A DNA stretch of 64,000 nt from Apteryx mantelli (lineage: Eukaryota; Chordata; Aves; Apterygiformes; Apterygidae). Shown piece by piece: positions 12,243 to 24,500 of this stretch (position 1 is the first letter of the stretch; every line of letters begins with the position of its first letter). The stretch covers positions 112,803,169 through 112,867,168 of the forward strand of contig NC_089980.1 of assembly GCF_036417845.1 (NCBI RefSeq), read 5' to 3'. Made by a program: the position numbers and the translations under genes. The notes under the pieces were generated by a model. That model had not been told where the DNA came from. It worked only from the letters and a program-made list of their open reading frames with translations, and did no database searches.

Positions 12243-14159
12243 AGTGTCTTTGGAAGTCTTTGGGGATTGATGCATTCCTTTGATCATTTGGAAATACTTG
12301 TTCCTCAAGTTTTATTTTTCATCCCAACTCTCCACAAGTTATGTTGTTTGGGTTTTTTTTATTATTATTTTTGAAAAACCACAATTCCATGTCTAAAATG
12401 TGCATAGAAACCACCCTTTCACCAAAGATTACTAGAGGTAAGGGTCAAAGTTTTAAAAACAACACAAGACATGTAACCAGAGGAAATGACTGTACCATGG
12501 AGAATAAAGTGTAGTTCAGCTCTAGTAATGAGTGGAGAGAAGGAGAGGAGAAAGATCCAGTAGTTGTGCAAGGAGGCAATTCACAAGTGTACAAAACAAT
12601 AAGCATGTTAAAAACTTCTACTAGTAATTAAAAGAAAAACAGAGAGGGTAATAAGCCTTTGTACATCACTTTCATTAAAAGCAGGAAGAATGATTTATTC
12701 CCATCCTCATGCCAAACAGCATAGTTACAGAGAGTAATCCTACCACCTTTCTGAAGAGTTTCACTACTAAACAATACCAGCCAAAACAGACACCAGTTGG
12801 AAACTGAAGCAAAATGATGATAGCAAGGAATACTGAACACAGCCCCTGCGATGGATCAAATCCAATTCACTGATTGTGAGGACCACCATCCTTTTCCTGT
12901 AACTGGTTTATAAGAAAAGAAATATTTGGCAGGAAGTGGTCCATATGAAAGTTACTGACAAGGCAAAAAAAACAAACCAAAACAAAAAAAAAAAATCAAA
13001 AAACCCCCACAGTATGTTCAGCCTGTAAAGAAACAGGGAAAAGACTATTCCTTCCATAATGGTGTACCAGGAGAACAAGTTACTCCTTCAGCTGTGGGCT
13101 TCTTCCCTCCTTTGCCTGGTAGTATTAAGCTTGTCACAAGCAGACATTAAGGATCTGGAGAACAAGACTCAGTGCCTCTGGTGGCAATAACTAATTACAA
13201 ATGTAGAGAAAAATACCTTGATAAATTCTGTTGGTGGCAGTACCTTTAGCAACTCTCTGGGAGGAGAGAAGCCTCTGCTCAATGGCAAGGGCTGGCTGCA
13301 AGGGCAGATGAGAGGCTATTTAACCAAGGCCTTGAATGATCCTGCCAAAGACCTCCAGGATTTTTAGAGGAAAGGCAGGTAGCTGAGGTAGAGCCAATTG
13401 TTTGTTGCTCTTTTTTTCCCCATGAGGAGGGAGAGGGGAAAAGGGAAAACAACAACAAAAAACCTCAGGTAATACTCACCTTTTCTTTCAAAGAGCAGTA
13501 TAGCTAAGAAGAATATTTTGGACATTTTCCTGAGCTTTCAGCTGGCAAGTTTGACATTTGCACTATGTGAAGGGATTTCTCTCCCCTCTGATAAAATTAT
13601 CCTGTGATTTCCAGAAGTCCTCAAAAATCCACAGGCACAACAGGGAACGGCACCATGCTCAGAGATGTAACTGCTGACAGGGATCCCTCTTGCACCTCAC
13701 TTCAGCAGCCACTCAAATACTGATCCTTGGAACAGCAAGAACTGAGGAAACTAAGCAAAGGGCAATTCTAAGCTCTCCAAATTTCTTCCAAAAGCATCAT
13801 GCCAGACCCTAAACCCACTGATGGCTTTAGCCCAGGATTTTACCTAGGATTTAAACATCAGCATGGTCTATGAGAACAGCTCAGCTCCTGGAATTTCACA
13901 TCCCAGGGTCTCATAAGAAGGAACACTTCACCTCAAAATCGTGTTTCCCCTCATACCACAAAGACTACTTAAAGATCATCTACTCTTTAAGTGGAAAAGC
14001 AGTCAGGCTGAGTTTTCTTTTTGGGCTCAACCACTAACAGGATGGAAAGTGTTCCTGAATGCAATGAAACAAACATTGGCAGGAAGTGGAAAGTGGCTTC
14101 CAGGCCTGAAATGTACAGTTTTAGAGAGCAAGGGGGAGGGAGACCCAAACAGAAGGAGG

Positions 14160-14187
<28 letters not shown>
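14160..14187. repeat. Poly(A) run, 28 bases
   Basis: An uninterrupted run of A. The bases before it are purine-rich and show no similarity that I recognise to a SINE, LINE or processed transcript. I treat it as simple sequence. Confidence 0.8.
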
Positions 14188-14190
<3 letters not shown>

Positions 14191-17100
14191 ACTTCATCTG
14201 TGGTCCTTCCCACAACAGCAGACTTTCCTTTGTGACAGTATTTTTTTTTCTTCCATTACTTATTTAATTTGCTAGAAACTAACATGGAATTTGCTCATCA
14301 TGTCAGTTATGGGAGCAACATCAGTAGGGAAAAGCAGTTGTGGTGCTGGGATACACATGTTGGATGAAAGGCTACTTACTGAGAGATCCTAAGAGAATTT
14401 TGAGCTGCAATGATGGGCTTTTCTAAGCCAGAGAAGGCCATACACTCATGATGTTTACTCTTTCCATCTAAACAGCCTGGGGGGAAGGATCACAGGTCTC
14501 CTACTCCAAGCTGCCCTGAGTCAGGCTCTGCACTCCACCTGGGAGCTAAGAGCCAGTAGGGCAGAACACAGAACTGGCCAAAAACACAATCAGAAAATAA
14601 AGGCCTTATCAGGAAGGGAGATGTGACAACCACTCTGAGCAACATATAACAGAAAAATCTTTTCACACACCCTCCAGACAGAAAATGATCTGCTGCAGGT
14701 CAAAATGCTCCAATATCGTGTATTGTTCAGTATGTTAAATGCTAAGGATGTACAGAACTAGCAAGAACTACTCTTTACTAGGGTAATTGTGTAAAGTGAT
14801 GGAAGGCATAAGACTGAGGAAGCACTTACAACAGTGTTTTAGTTCAGATTGGGAGTATGCTTTTGAAGCAAGTTTCCCATTCACCTCCACTTATGCTTTG
14901 ATTTGTGCCATGAAGCAGCATCATATCACAAAAATACGATTCCCTCCAGATGAAATGGAAGATTCATTCCAAGAGTGCACCTGATATACTCCAGCCCCAC
15001 ATGGGCATGCAGTCCATGGGAACAGATTACAGCAAGTAGAAAGCAGAAAAAAGCCTGAAATGTGTGTATTACCAACTATTTTGCTATAAAGATTCATTTC
15101 TTCTAGTCTACACTACTTGCTAATAGGGACATTGTCTGGAAAAGAAACTGATCACATGGGTACTCTGCAAATCTCTGAGAAAGGTCTGTACCCTTGATAA
15201 AGTTAGAGACAGTGAGGAGATGAAGGCCACTTCATGATGAAGTCAAATTCTCCCTCCACAAAGCTTTGCCAGTGTCTCTTACTGTGTGCTGATCTGGTAA
15301 CAACCTGTAGGCTTAGCTGCTGAAAGGACACAGAACTGTTCAAATAATGCAGAGGTAAAGGGATTGCCAGAAAGAAGAATTTGGCCTGTAGACACCATAT
15401 TGCCCTCCATTGCACCAGCTCAGCAGATGTGACTGAGGAGAATGTCAGTTACACCTGCACTTCTATCTGCCAAACACCAGTCTTTATAATATACAGCTTA
15501 AGAGAAAAAGGTAGATAAGCAACACTACTTCAGCAGAAATGGAATGTCGTCTTTAGCTTTTAAAGACTATGGCACTTGAGAGGCAGAAGTCAGTCATCCC
15601 CAACAGAAAAGCCAGACTTCAGTAGCAATATGTACTTAAGCTACTTTTTTGTCACTCATGCTTCATTTTGTTTGCTAAAACTGAAGAAACTGATTTGCAG
15701 AATTGGTCCTTCCATTACCTCAGCTGAGAAAAATCCAGTCCTTGTCCATCCTCAGCTGACCTGAGAAAGCTTGCTCTGCAGCCCAGTCTTGTATTTCCTC
15801 TCCTCTTGAAGTAAGCTTTGCATTTTGCCATTTGTCATCAGAAGCCAACAAGGCAGGAAGATATTTTAAATTACTATACTATTTAATAACATGGCTAGAT
15901 GCATGTTTACTTGGTAGTTTAGGGAATGTTTAGTTCTCTAGTTGGCCCAGTATCGTAGCAACAGATGGCTGCTGTCCCCCACATTAAGAGTAGGTTACCT
16001 GTCCAATATTGCTTTATCCCCTGCCACTTTGGGTGTTATGTTGCCTTTTTTGAATGCTGTGAAACCAACTCACAAACCAGGGCCAGCAATTCGAGCTGAT
16101 TAGGAAAGGCATATCCCAAAAGCAGTGTACATGGTCAGAGGAAAGGCTATGTGAGACATTCTTGATAGTTGCCACAGGTCTTTAGTGACAGAGATAAGGA
16201 CATCTCAGACTCAGATGTACAGTACAGAGGATGCAACTATTATGTGAAGATTATATCACTTAGCTGTCTCAAGCCTTCATCTACCCTTCAATCTCCCAAG
16301 GGCACACTCCACAGCAACTCAAGTGCTAGCAGAACAGCTGCTTTCTCTAGGAGTTCAACAGAAGGCTTAGTTCTGGCTTTGTCTTTTGTTATGTAAGGGG
16401 ATACCATCAATACCCAAGGCAAACAAAAGTGATTAAGCAAATAGACAGAACTCTTGAACAATTCACACTACATAGGATGGTGCAAACCTCCAGTATAGTT
16501 AAACTACCACCAACAACTGATAAGCAACTATATGATGACCAGAGTCTATTTGATAGATAAAGGGTGGTACACTTCCAGTTCAGCTTGGTTTGAGCCCTGA
16601 AGAGCTCCTCCCAAGAGCACATTTGCAGACCTAAATGACAGACACTACACTACCCTTCCTACTAGTCAATGCCTATTTTGGATCACAGAGACAAAGGAAG
16701 CTCCCTCTGAAGTTTCCACATCATCATTCCCATTCTCATCTTTCATTCTTTTTAATGCAACTATAATCCACAAGGAAATCTGTCCCCCTGCCCTCCTCCC
16801 CCAAATAAACCAAAACACAGTGGCACACCTGCTGACTTCACAAAATTCTTCTGTAAACACTGACTGTTTGCACAAGCTGTTATGTATGAATGACTAAATC
16901 TGGCTGATAAGAGCCAGATTCTGTAGCAGTATTCTTATAGTTCACCTGTAGGTCTACAGGATGGTGAAGAGATTCATGGATAAAGTTTCTTGAGTAAGAG
17001 AAACAACCTGCTGGTGTCATGATGATCTCACCTTTTGCTTCAGGAGTTCTACAATTCAGAGTCCTACAAAAGTACAAAGGAAGAAACAAAACCTACTTGA

Positions 17101-17715
17101 GAGCAGTGTATAGAAAAAGTACCTCTATGCAGAAGCCATGCCTTGAAGTAGAAGCCAGCCTTACAACAGACACAAGCAAACCATTATCAATGAAGCAACT
17201 AGAGAAGTGTCTTGTTTCTAAAAGACCCACTCAGACCAATCCCAAATTGCAGCAGGCTCCACCTCTTGAAAAGGACAGCTATTCAAGACCTGATAGCTTT
17301 TAACTTTGAATGCAAAGGGTCCATTCTCAAGGTTGTGAGCTAGGCCTTTTCATAGCAGGCTCAGAGCAGCAGACCAGAGTATAGCACCAGTTTTCTCTTG
17401 TTTCCAGATTTAAGAAATTATTCTAAGGTCTGTATGACTCCTGCAAGATGACCATAACATCAAGGTGATGACATTCTTGGCTTCCCTAGGAACTTCTGCT
17501 TGTTCCCAAAATACTGTATCTCCAACACAAGGCCTTGATGCTTTTAGCTTGTATCACACAATGACAGGTCTGGTTTTAGTTATTGTACTAAAAATGTCCT
17601 AAGGAAGAAGCTCCTGAATAACACACATGACTTCATTAAGTCACTGTCCCAGCCTGCCCTATTTACTCAGGCTGTGTATAAATCCCGTATGTTTAAACCA
17701 TCTAAAGTTCTATTC

Positions 17716-17757
17716 AAAAAAAAAAAAACAAAAAAAACAACAAAAAAAAAAAACACC
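17716..17757. repeat. A-rich simple sequence
   Basis: Runs of A interrupted by single C, of the (A)nC type. It lies in the intergenic stretch 3' of the elongin A family gene. No function is suggested. Confidence 0.75.
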
Positions 17758-18386
17758 ACACAGACACCACAAAAACACTTTTGTTTAGCTTTCCAAAGGA
17801 CCCCTTTAACATATTGACTTCTCCAGCTTCTCCTTTAAAGGCTCATTGTCTGTATCATAAATCGGTAGGTCTAAGTCAAGTAGGTGGGCTAGAAGTATTT
17901 GGTACCTGAATACAGGGATTTTGCAGCCCACTTCTAGCAGATCAGAAGTAAAGCTGCACATCTAAGATTGTCTTATAAGACAGTCTTTCCTCTTTCTGGA
18001 AGAGAAAAACTAAAACCCAACCAACTCCAGTTTTATTAAAAAGAAAAATATAGAAGTCTCAGTGGAAACCTTTAGTGAAACAAATGCACAAAAACGTTTT
18101 GAAAAGTTAGTGTTAGAGACAGCTAGATCTCTTTGCAATTATACCTATGTACACCTTGTGACCACTCCTACGAGATTTGTTTTAACCTTGGCAAAATATA
18201 CCACCAGCTTAAGTGCTTCTATCAGAAACTTATGCAATATGTACATAAACTGAGAAAGATTGCATCTGTGAAAGTATACACCAAATGATTTGTCACTAGT
18301 GTGTACTGACCTCATTTCAATTCAGTTTTTCCTCATTCATGAATCAGAAGGAAGCAGCAATATGAAAGAAGTCAGGGAGGTGATTT

Positions 18387-18392
18387 TTTATT
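18387..18392 (-). terminator. Candidate polyadenylation signal of the elongin A family gene
   Basis: On the minus strand AATAAA lies 143 bases after the stop codon (+ strand tttatt), in the motif GCAATAAAAAATC. It would give a short 3' UTR of roughly 160-170 bases. Other signals further 3' are possible; transcript data were not available. Confidence 0.5.
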
Positions 18393-18534
18393 GCAAATCA
18401 CTTGCTCCTGAAACATTTCATAACTATTTTTAACTAAAGGCAAATTGAATGAGATTTACATTAACTAGTTAAATTTCATTAGCTGTAACATGATATATCA
18501 TTATTTACATAAGCTTCAAATACATAGCCTCATT

Positions 18535-18596
18535 TTATCGTCGTCCAACTCTATTCTTGAACGCTTTCAAAGTTTTCCTCATAATTGGTGCAATTC
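18535..18596 (-). CDS. ELOA-like: Elongin-A-like terminal coding exon 11
   Basis: Acceptor TTGAAG|GA. It encodes [19 protein letters not shown] and stop TAA (18535-18537), matching the conserved basic C-terminus of elongin A (IAPMMAKTIKAFKNRFSRR type). Intron 10 before it is only 134 bases. Confidence 0.93.
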
Positions 18597-21500
18597 CTTC
18601 AATGACAAAAAAAATCAGTTAGGATTATAGCTACAAGTGACTTAAGGTGACATTAGCATAAATATTAACCATACATTAATAGTCAGTGAGTTAAAACAAT
18701 TATTTTGATAATTTTAGAAAATTCATTTACTTTTTACAGGCTTCTTCCCATCTTGAGTCATTCCACTTGAGCTGGAACTTCCACTGTTGCTAGTAGAGTT
18801 TGAATTTGATGAAGTATTATATCTGTCTCTGATTTCTGGAATCCTTGTTCTTTTAAAACAGGAAAATGGAAAAAAGTTAGCTTTTTGTATTAAACTAACA
18901 TTTGCTCTAGCTCATTTTTTGAAAAAAAATAGAAGTTAGTTACTTGTCACAAAAATTCGAGACTTTATAGCTCATACTAATAGGCTGAGGACAGTATTCT
19001 TCTCTATCAAGTCTGTCTTGTGACCACTGTTACATTTAGAATCATAGGATAAATCAGGTTGGAATGGACCTCACGAGGTCATCTAGTCCCTTCTTACACA
19101 AATATTCATTTATTAAGTTTGATGAGTCTCTTGTCTTAAAAACTAAATAATCAGAATTTGTGACAAGCCAGTAAAATGTTTAGTAATACCACTGTGATTC
19201 ATAATGGATTCTCCTATGACCTGTGTTTGTTCTTTGCATGTTTATTTTTCTTTTTGAACACAGCTGAACCAGCGACTAAGGAAGCTATCTGCCAAAAAGG
19301 TGAGTCCACAATGCAAAGTGGAAGCTTTTCTTTTTATTGCAATGTTGTCAGCGCTGACTGAAATCCCCTTTTACATCCTCCAGAACAGATGTTTTTAGGT
19401 TGAAATTAATCTGCATTAGCTACTTATCACCTTAGAAATACAAAGCCATATAAAGAATCCAACTCATCCCCCACTTGTCTCCCCACATGAAAATACAGCA
19501 GCTAATTAACAACTATTGCAAGTCATTTACCCCTCAAGGGCAAATTTACACAATGAGTTTTCTGTGCTTTTTAAAGTTAGGAATGTCTAGGAAAAATACA
19601 CAATAACTAGCCCTAAGTATTAGGTTAGAGTACTCAATCAACAGAACAAAGATGGAGAAAGTCTCAGACATAGACCTGATGACTACTGCTAAAGACAGTT
19701 TAACAAACACAGCATTTAACTGTCTCAGGATCACATCACTGATCTGGACAGCCTTGTACACCTCAAAATTAGTCACTAAAATTTTCTGCCAGTTAACGTA
19801 TGCCAGATAAATGTATACTGCTGCATTCTGAACTGCAAATACAACTACCTACTACAACTAGCGATCTGCACATGTGCCACAGGACCTTTTTTGCTCCTGT
19901 GAGACCAGCATGATAAATGAAGACTTCAGCTATCCTACAACCTGCAAAACTGACAGAAGGTTTACAGAGGGTATGGTCAAAGCAATGAACTCACTGTGCC
20001 TGAACAAACTCTTGTTTCTCAAGAAGGCAGAGCAATGACCCTCCTTATGGCTTCTTTCACACAACAGCAGTTCTTTCTAATTTATCATGTTTGAGAAGAC
20101 TGTGCAGGGCTTTGAGTAGATGATGGTCCAGCACTGAAGCAAAAAGGGTATTTACACTGTACTTTAAGCACTTAAATGGGAAGTGCTAGTCCTTCTGCAC
20201 ATAGATACACCCTCCCAAAGGACAACTGAAAGCAGAAGACTAACTTGAAGATAGCTTAAGAGCTATCACTTTGGGGAAATTATCTTTTCACTGATAATAG
20301 CAACAGCCTGGAAAGAAGCTTCCTAATTTAGGCATCTAAAGGTGCTGCTACACAAACTATGGTGTAAAAGTTGATTTCAAGAAGTTCCTGCATCCAGGCT
20401 CTTATTCCTGCCCTAGTACCACCACTTACAACCCTCTTATCTTGACCAATAAAGAAAGCTGTTAGACTGTAAATCAAGTTTCTGAAACAAGCAGATTTTT
20501 CTTAAATACATTCTCCCAAGGTTTTGTAGTTCCCCCCCAATAAACTCAGGTCAGTTCAGTTATCTAGTTTACAGTATGGGGCACAAGAGCAACTACTCAG
20601 CACAACTTCAGGCCCTGCAGTGTGAGGTCAGAAGCTACTTAAAATGACTCTGCTGACATTTTCAGCTATACTAGTCAGTCTCGCAGCATTTTTGTGACAG
20701 CTAAGTTTTATCCTCCTCATTCCCAGCCGTCTGCCCACATGTCTGTCAGCCTGCATAACTGTTCCCTAATTCAATTCAAAGTAAAGCAGATTTATTCTGT
20801 TTTCCCCAGAAGGCATCATTCTAACTGAGCTAAGCTGTGGAGCAGTTATGCCAATACAGGAACAACCACAGGCTATCAGGAAAAGGTAGGGCACCACACT
20901 CTACAGCAGACATAGCAGAATGAGCGACCACAGCTTAAGATATCCATGTTGAGGCAGTATGAAGACTCCCCACAGCTTTTCTAGTCCAACTGCCGGCACA
21001 TGAACCCATCAACCCATGGCATCTTTTAAATTAAACTGCTGATTTTTCCCTCTGATGAGAGCAGATATACAAACAGTAATAAAAATAGCTCTCTTCTCAC
21101 TGCATAGGTGGGAAAGGAAGAAGAAGCAGAAGCTGGTGTCTTCCTATTGAGGCCATCCTCTTAGAGTTTGTTAGGCTTGTAGGGATGGTTGGATAAGTCC
21201 TAGATCTCAGCTTTGGTTCCCATGACTGTTGAACTCTCCTGAAGTAGTCTGTCACAAGGAAAACTTATATTTGTGCTGTACAAAGGAAACATTTGAGGAA
21301 TCATTTTTTTCTTCCTTCAGTGATAAGTGTTTGCTATCGCTACTGATTGTTGCAGACTCTCCTTTAAGCTGCCAAAGCAGAAACCCATGATCAAGTATAT
21401 TAACAGTTGCTGAGATTCACTCTGGACAGCTGATGCTGATTTTATGAGATCAGTAGAACATGCAAGACTACTACACAGGGTTATAAATACAGAACATGAA

Positions 21501-24500
21501 AACTGGAATCTCCCCAGGATGTCAAGTGGCATTAACATAACCTGGAGATCACTCTGAAAGGATGAATTCAGCACTGACACTTGACGTTTAAAAGAAAAAA
21601 AAAAGAGAAGTAGAGAGCGCTATTTACCACCTCAAAAATAATTTGCTAGCAAGCTTTCGTGCTGACAAACATGTAATCTTAAATTAAAAGCACCAGACAG
21701 AACACTTACTTGTACTTCTCTATGGGATGAAGTTGAGTGACAGATCCTGCTGTCCCATGGATTTCTTGCTGCCGCCGAATGTTCCTGGGTGGCTTTGCCA
21801 CACTGTTCATGTAAGCCATTTTCACTTGACGGCCTAATACAGAAGCAAGGAGTTACATGTCTTTCACTCAGGAAAGCAGAATCCAGTACTAAAGTAGTAA
21901 CTGAACAATGGCAAGTTGTATACAGGCTGCATACAGTCTTTCTTTATATTAACTAGTTTGGATATTTATAATTATAGCAACAATATAAGAATGCAATACA
22001 GAATCCTTATTCTAAACCAAGGTCAGATTTGTCTACAGCACGCTGAGTGTATTAAAATAAACACATGCACTAACACAATACATTACGTGCAACTTCTAAT
22101 TTAAAAGAAACAGCGTGCTTGCATAATGTCTTCTCCTACAATTATAGCATTATTTCTCAGTGCAAACAAACCACTAAACACTACATAGTAAGTGTCAAGA
22201 ATAGCAGAAAAAAATGGGTTTTGAAAATTGAAGAAATACCAACAGATTCTACCTTTTGGTTTCTCAGACTGAGCTGAGAGAATGTTTTTTGTAAGCATCT
22301 TCAGTTTTTCTTCTCTCTGATTGAAGAGCCTCAAGTACATTTCACGCCAAGACTCATATTCCAGGAGGCCCTCATTTTTAAAATCCCTCTGACAGTGTTT
22401 CTTCCACAAGTGGTCTGACTCTTCTGTGAATGTCTTGGTTTGAACACAAGGTATTTTAAAATCAAAGATTTAAAAGTAATATTCTGAGGAGCACCTGCCT
22501 CATAGACAAAGCCCAACTGCCCAGCGGCAAGAGGTGCAGAACAAAACCCACAGCATGTGTTGACTCACTGGTACATCCACAAGGAGTACAGCAATGCCAT
22601 GCAGAGATGCTGACTGCAGTCTAGAAACTACATAGTTTCAGAGAGCAGAGCTCTATGCCTGAGTTAATGAGCCATGCTTACAGGCTAGACTTTGGTATCT
22701 AGGACAGGCCCAGGCCACAGCAGCTCTCAATTTCAGGCATGTAGAGAAGTGGGTGACTTGCACTAAGAGGCATCACATGCTCAGAACCTCAATGTTGAAA
22801 GACATTGTGGAGCTGAAGTCCTAACATCATAGGTAAGAGGCCTACCACATGCATGAAATCTCACCAAAAATATTTCCCGATTCATACGCTTTGCAGCCTT
22901 AACAGTTTTTAATTTGAAAACAGATTTGTTCTACCATGCCTTCCCTAGCTATTTCAGTGGCAATTTTTTTTTTTTAATTTTTAGAAACAGAAATACTTTT
23001 CTACCCACACTGGCTTTCACTTAGTAACCACTAATGATTTTCCCAAATGCTTTAAACCCTGACAGTGGAGAAAGAAGGGCTTGATAATGATAGCTGAATT
23101 CAAAGAAATAAATATACAGAGCAGAAAAAGTGTAACCTGTGGAGAATCTTTATCAGAAGTGGTGCAAAGAAGGCAGAAAAAGATGTTCAGCATCCTTTGT
23201 GGTGCCCTGAATTTAACAAGGAAGAGTTACCGGATTACTTTCCTCTATTCGAAACAACTGCTCTGGTGTGCAACGCGTTAGCACAGGCTCAAGAATTTCA
23301 AAGGGCACGCCTCCTACTTCATGTAGTGCTACAAAGAAGGACAGTAATTTCAGTATCATGTTTATTTTACTAAATGGGTAACACCACTTACCTAACAGTT
23401 TAAAGATAATAAAAATACAGTTTTATTTTAGCAAACACCCAACAGAACACATGTTCTGAAGTCACGGGATGAAAAAATTTGTAAGTCAGCAATTATATAC
23501 TGATTAGCAGTGATATCTGATAATAGAGAAAGCATCTTTGAATTGCTATTCCCCCATCTTTACTGATATGTACTCCTCCCCTCTCTGTTGATCCAAGGGA
23601 ATAAACAATTTCTTGATCACTCAGGAACAACCTGTTAAAGCCCTTATTAAAGTACTCACAGTCAATATTATTTTGAAGCACACGGATGCACTGTTCATAC
23701 AGTGTAAGCATCTTTGAAAGACAGACTGTTTTAGAGCCAGAGTAAACTTGCATTTTAGAGTTCAGTCTCCGTCCTGTGAATTGAACTGTCTCACTGACTT
23801 GCTGGGGTGCTTCTAAAACAGGTGCTAGAGAAGTTACAAGCAAAGCATCAGACAGGGCTTTTTACCTCTGAAAACTTTAAAATGCTTTACACTTTCAGCC
23901 TTGAGAGAAACACAGCTGGTATGATACAGGTACATTAACTTTCCTTGGAATATGAAGTTACTGCATCAGTTCTAGTCTTTTACATATACTATATGTTACA
24001 GAAGTCCATTCATCATTTTCTAATAGCAAGACAGTACCTACAGCACAACTAAGCTGCACCTAACCAAACTAGCCTTAGACAAGTTAATTCAGATCTACAT
24101 AAGTTGTATTCACATCTAGATTGGACCCTTAGTTACCAATCTGCAGCATATTACTGATGTTACTGAGTTATCCTAGAGCAGCTTAAAGTTGCAATAGCAG
24201 TCATATTTCAAGATCGGAGTGATGTCAAACCATTGCAACCTCACAGAAGCTGCAAGTGGAGTCACCAGCACTTTGACACCTACATATAAGGATGCTAATA
24301 AAGTCCCCATGCTGAAGCTACAACTGAAGCTTTCTGTATATCTTTTATCTAAGCAAATTTCTACTAATGCTACCTCTGCTACAAGATATAGAAAGAAGTA
24401 AAGCTAGAAGGAGCCTGTAGAATGGCTACCTTATCTATACCTTCTCTACAACTGTGGTAACCTTTCACAACATTTCCATATTTAGCAGACTGTAAGAGGA

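Larger units (their letters stand above)
12243..18364. other. Gene-less intergenic stretch
   Basis: No coding exon or recognisable mobile element. It holds A-rich simple sequence at 12965-13003 and a 28-base A run at 14160-14187; no retrocopied gene is recognisable upstream of that run. Open frames are short and unconvincing. The stretch separates the CR1 element from the 3' end of the minus-strand elongin A family gene. Confidence 0.5.

Noticed and set aside
14021-14275. Lys-rich frame ending in a poly-Lys run, possible retrocopy with poly(A)
   Set aside because: The Lys run is just the 28-base A tract; the upstream bases do not resemble any known mRNA or SINE.
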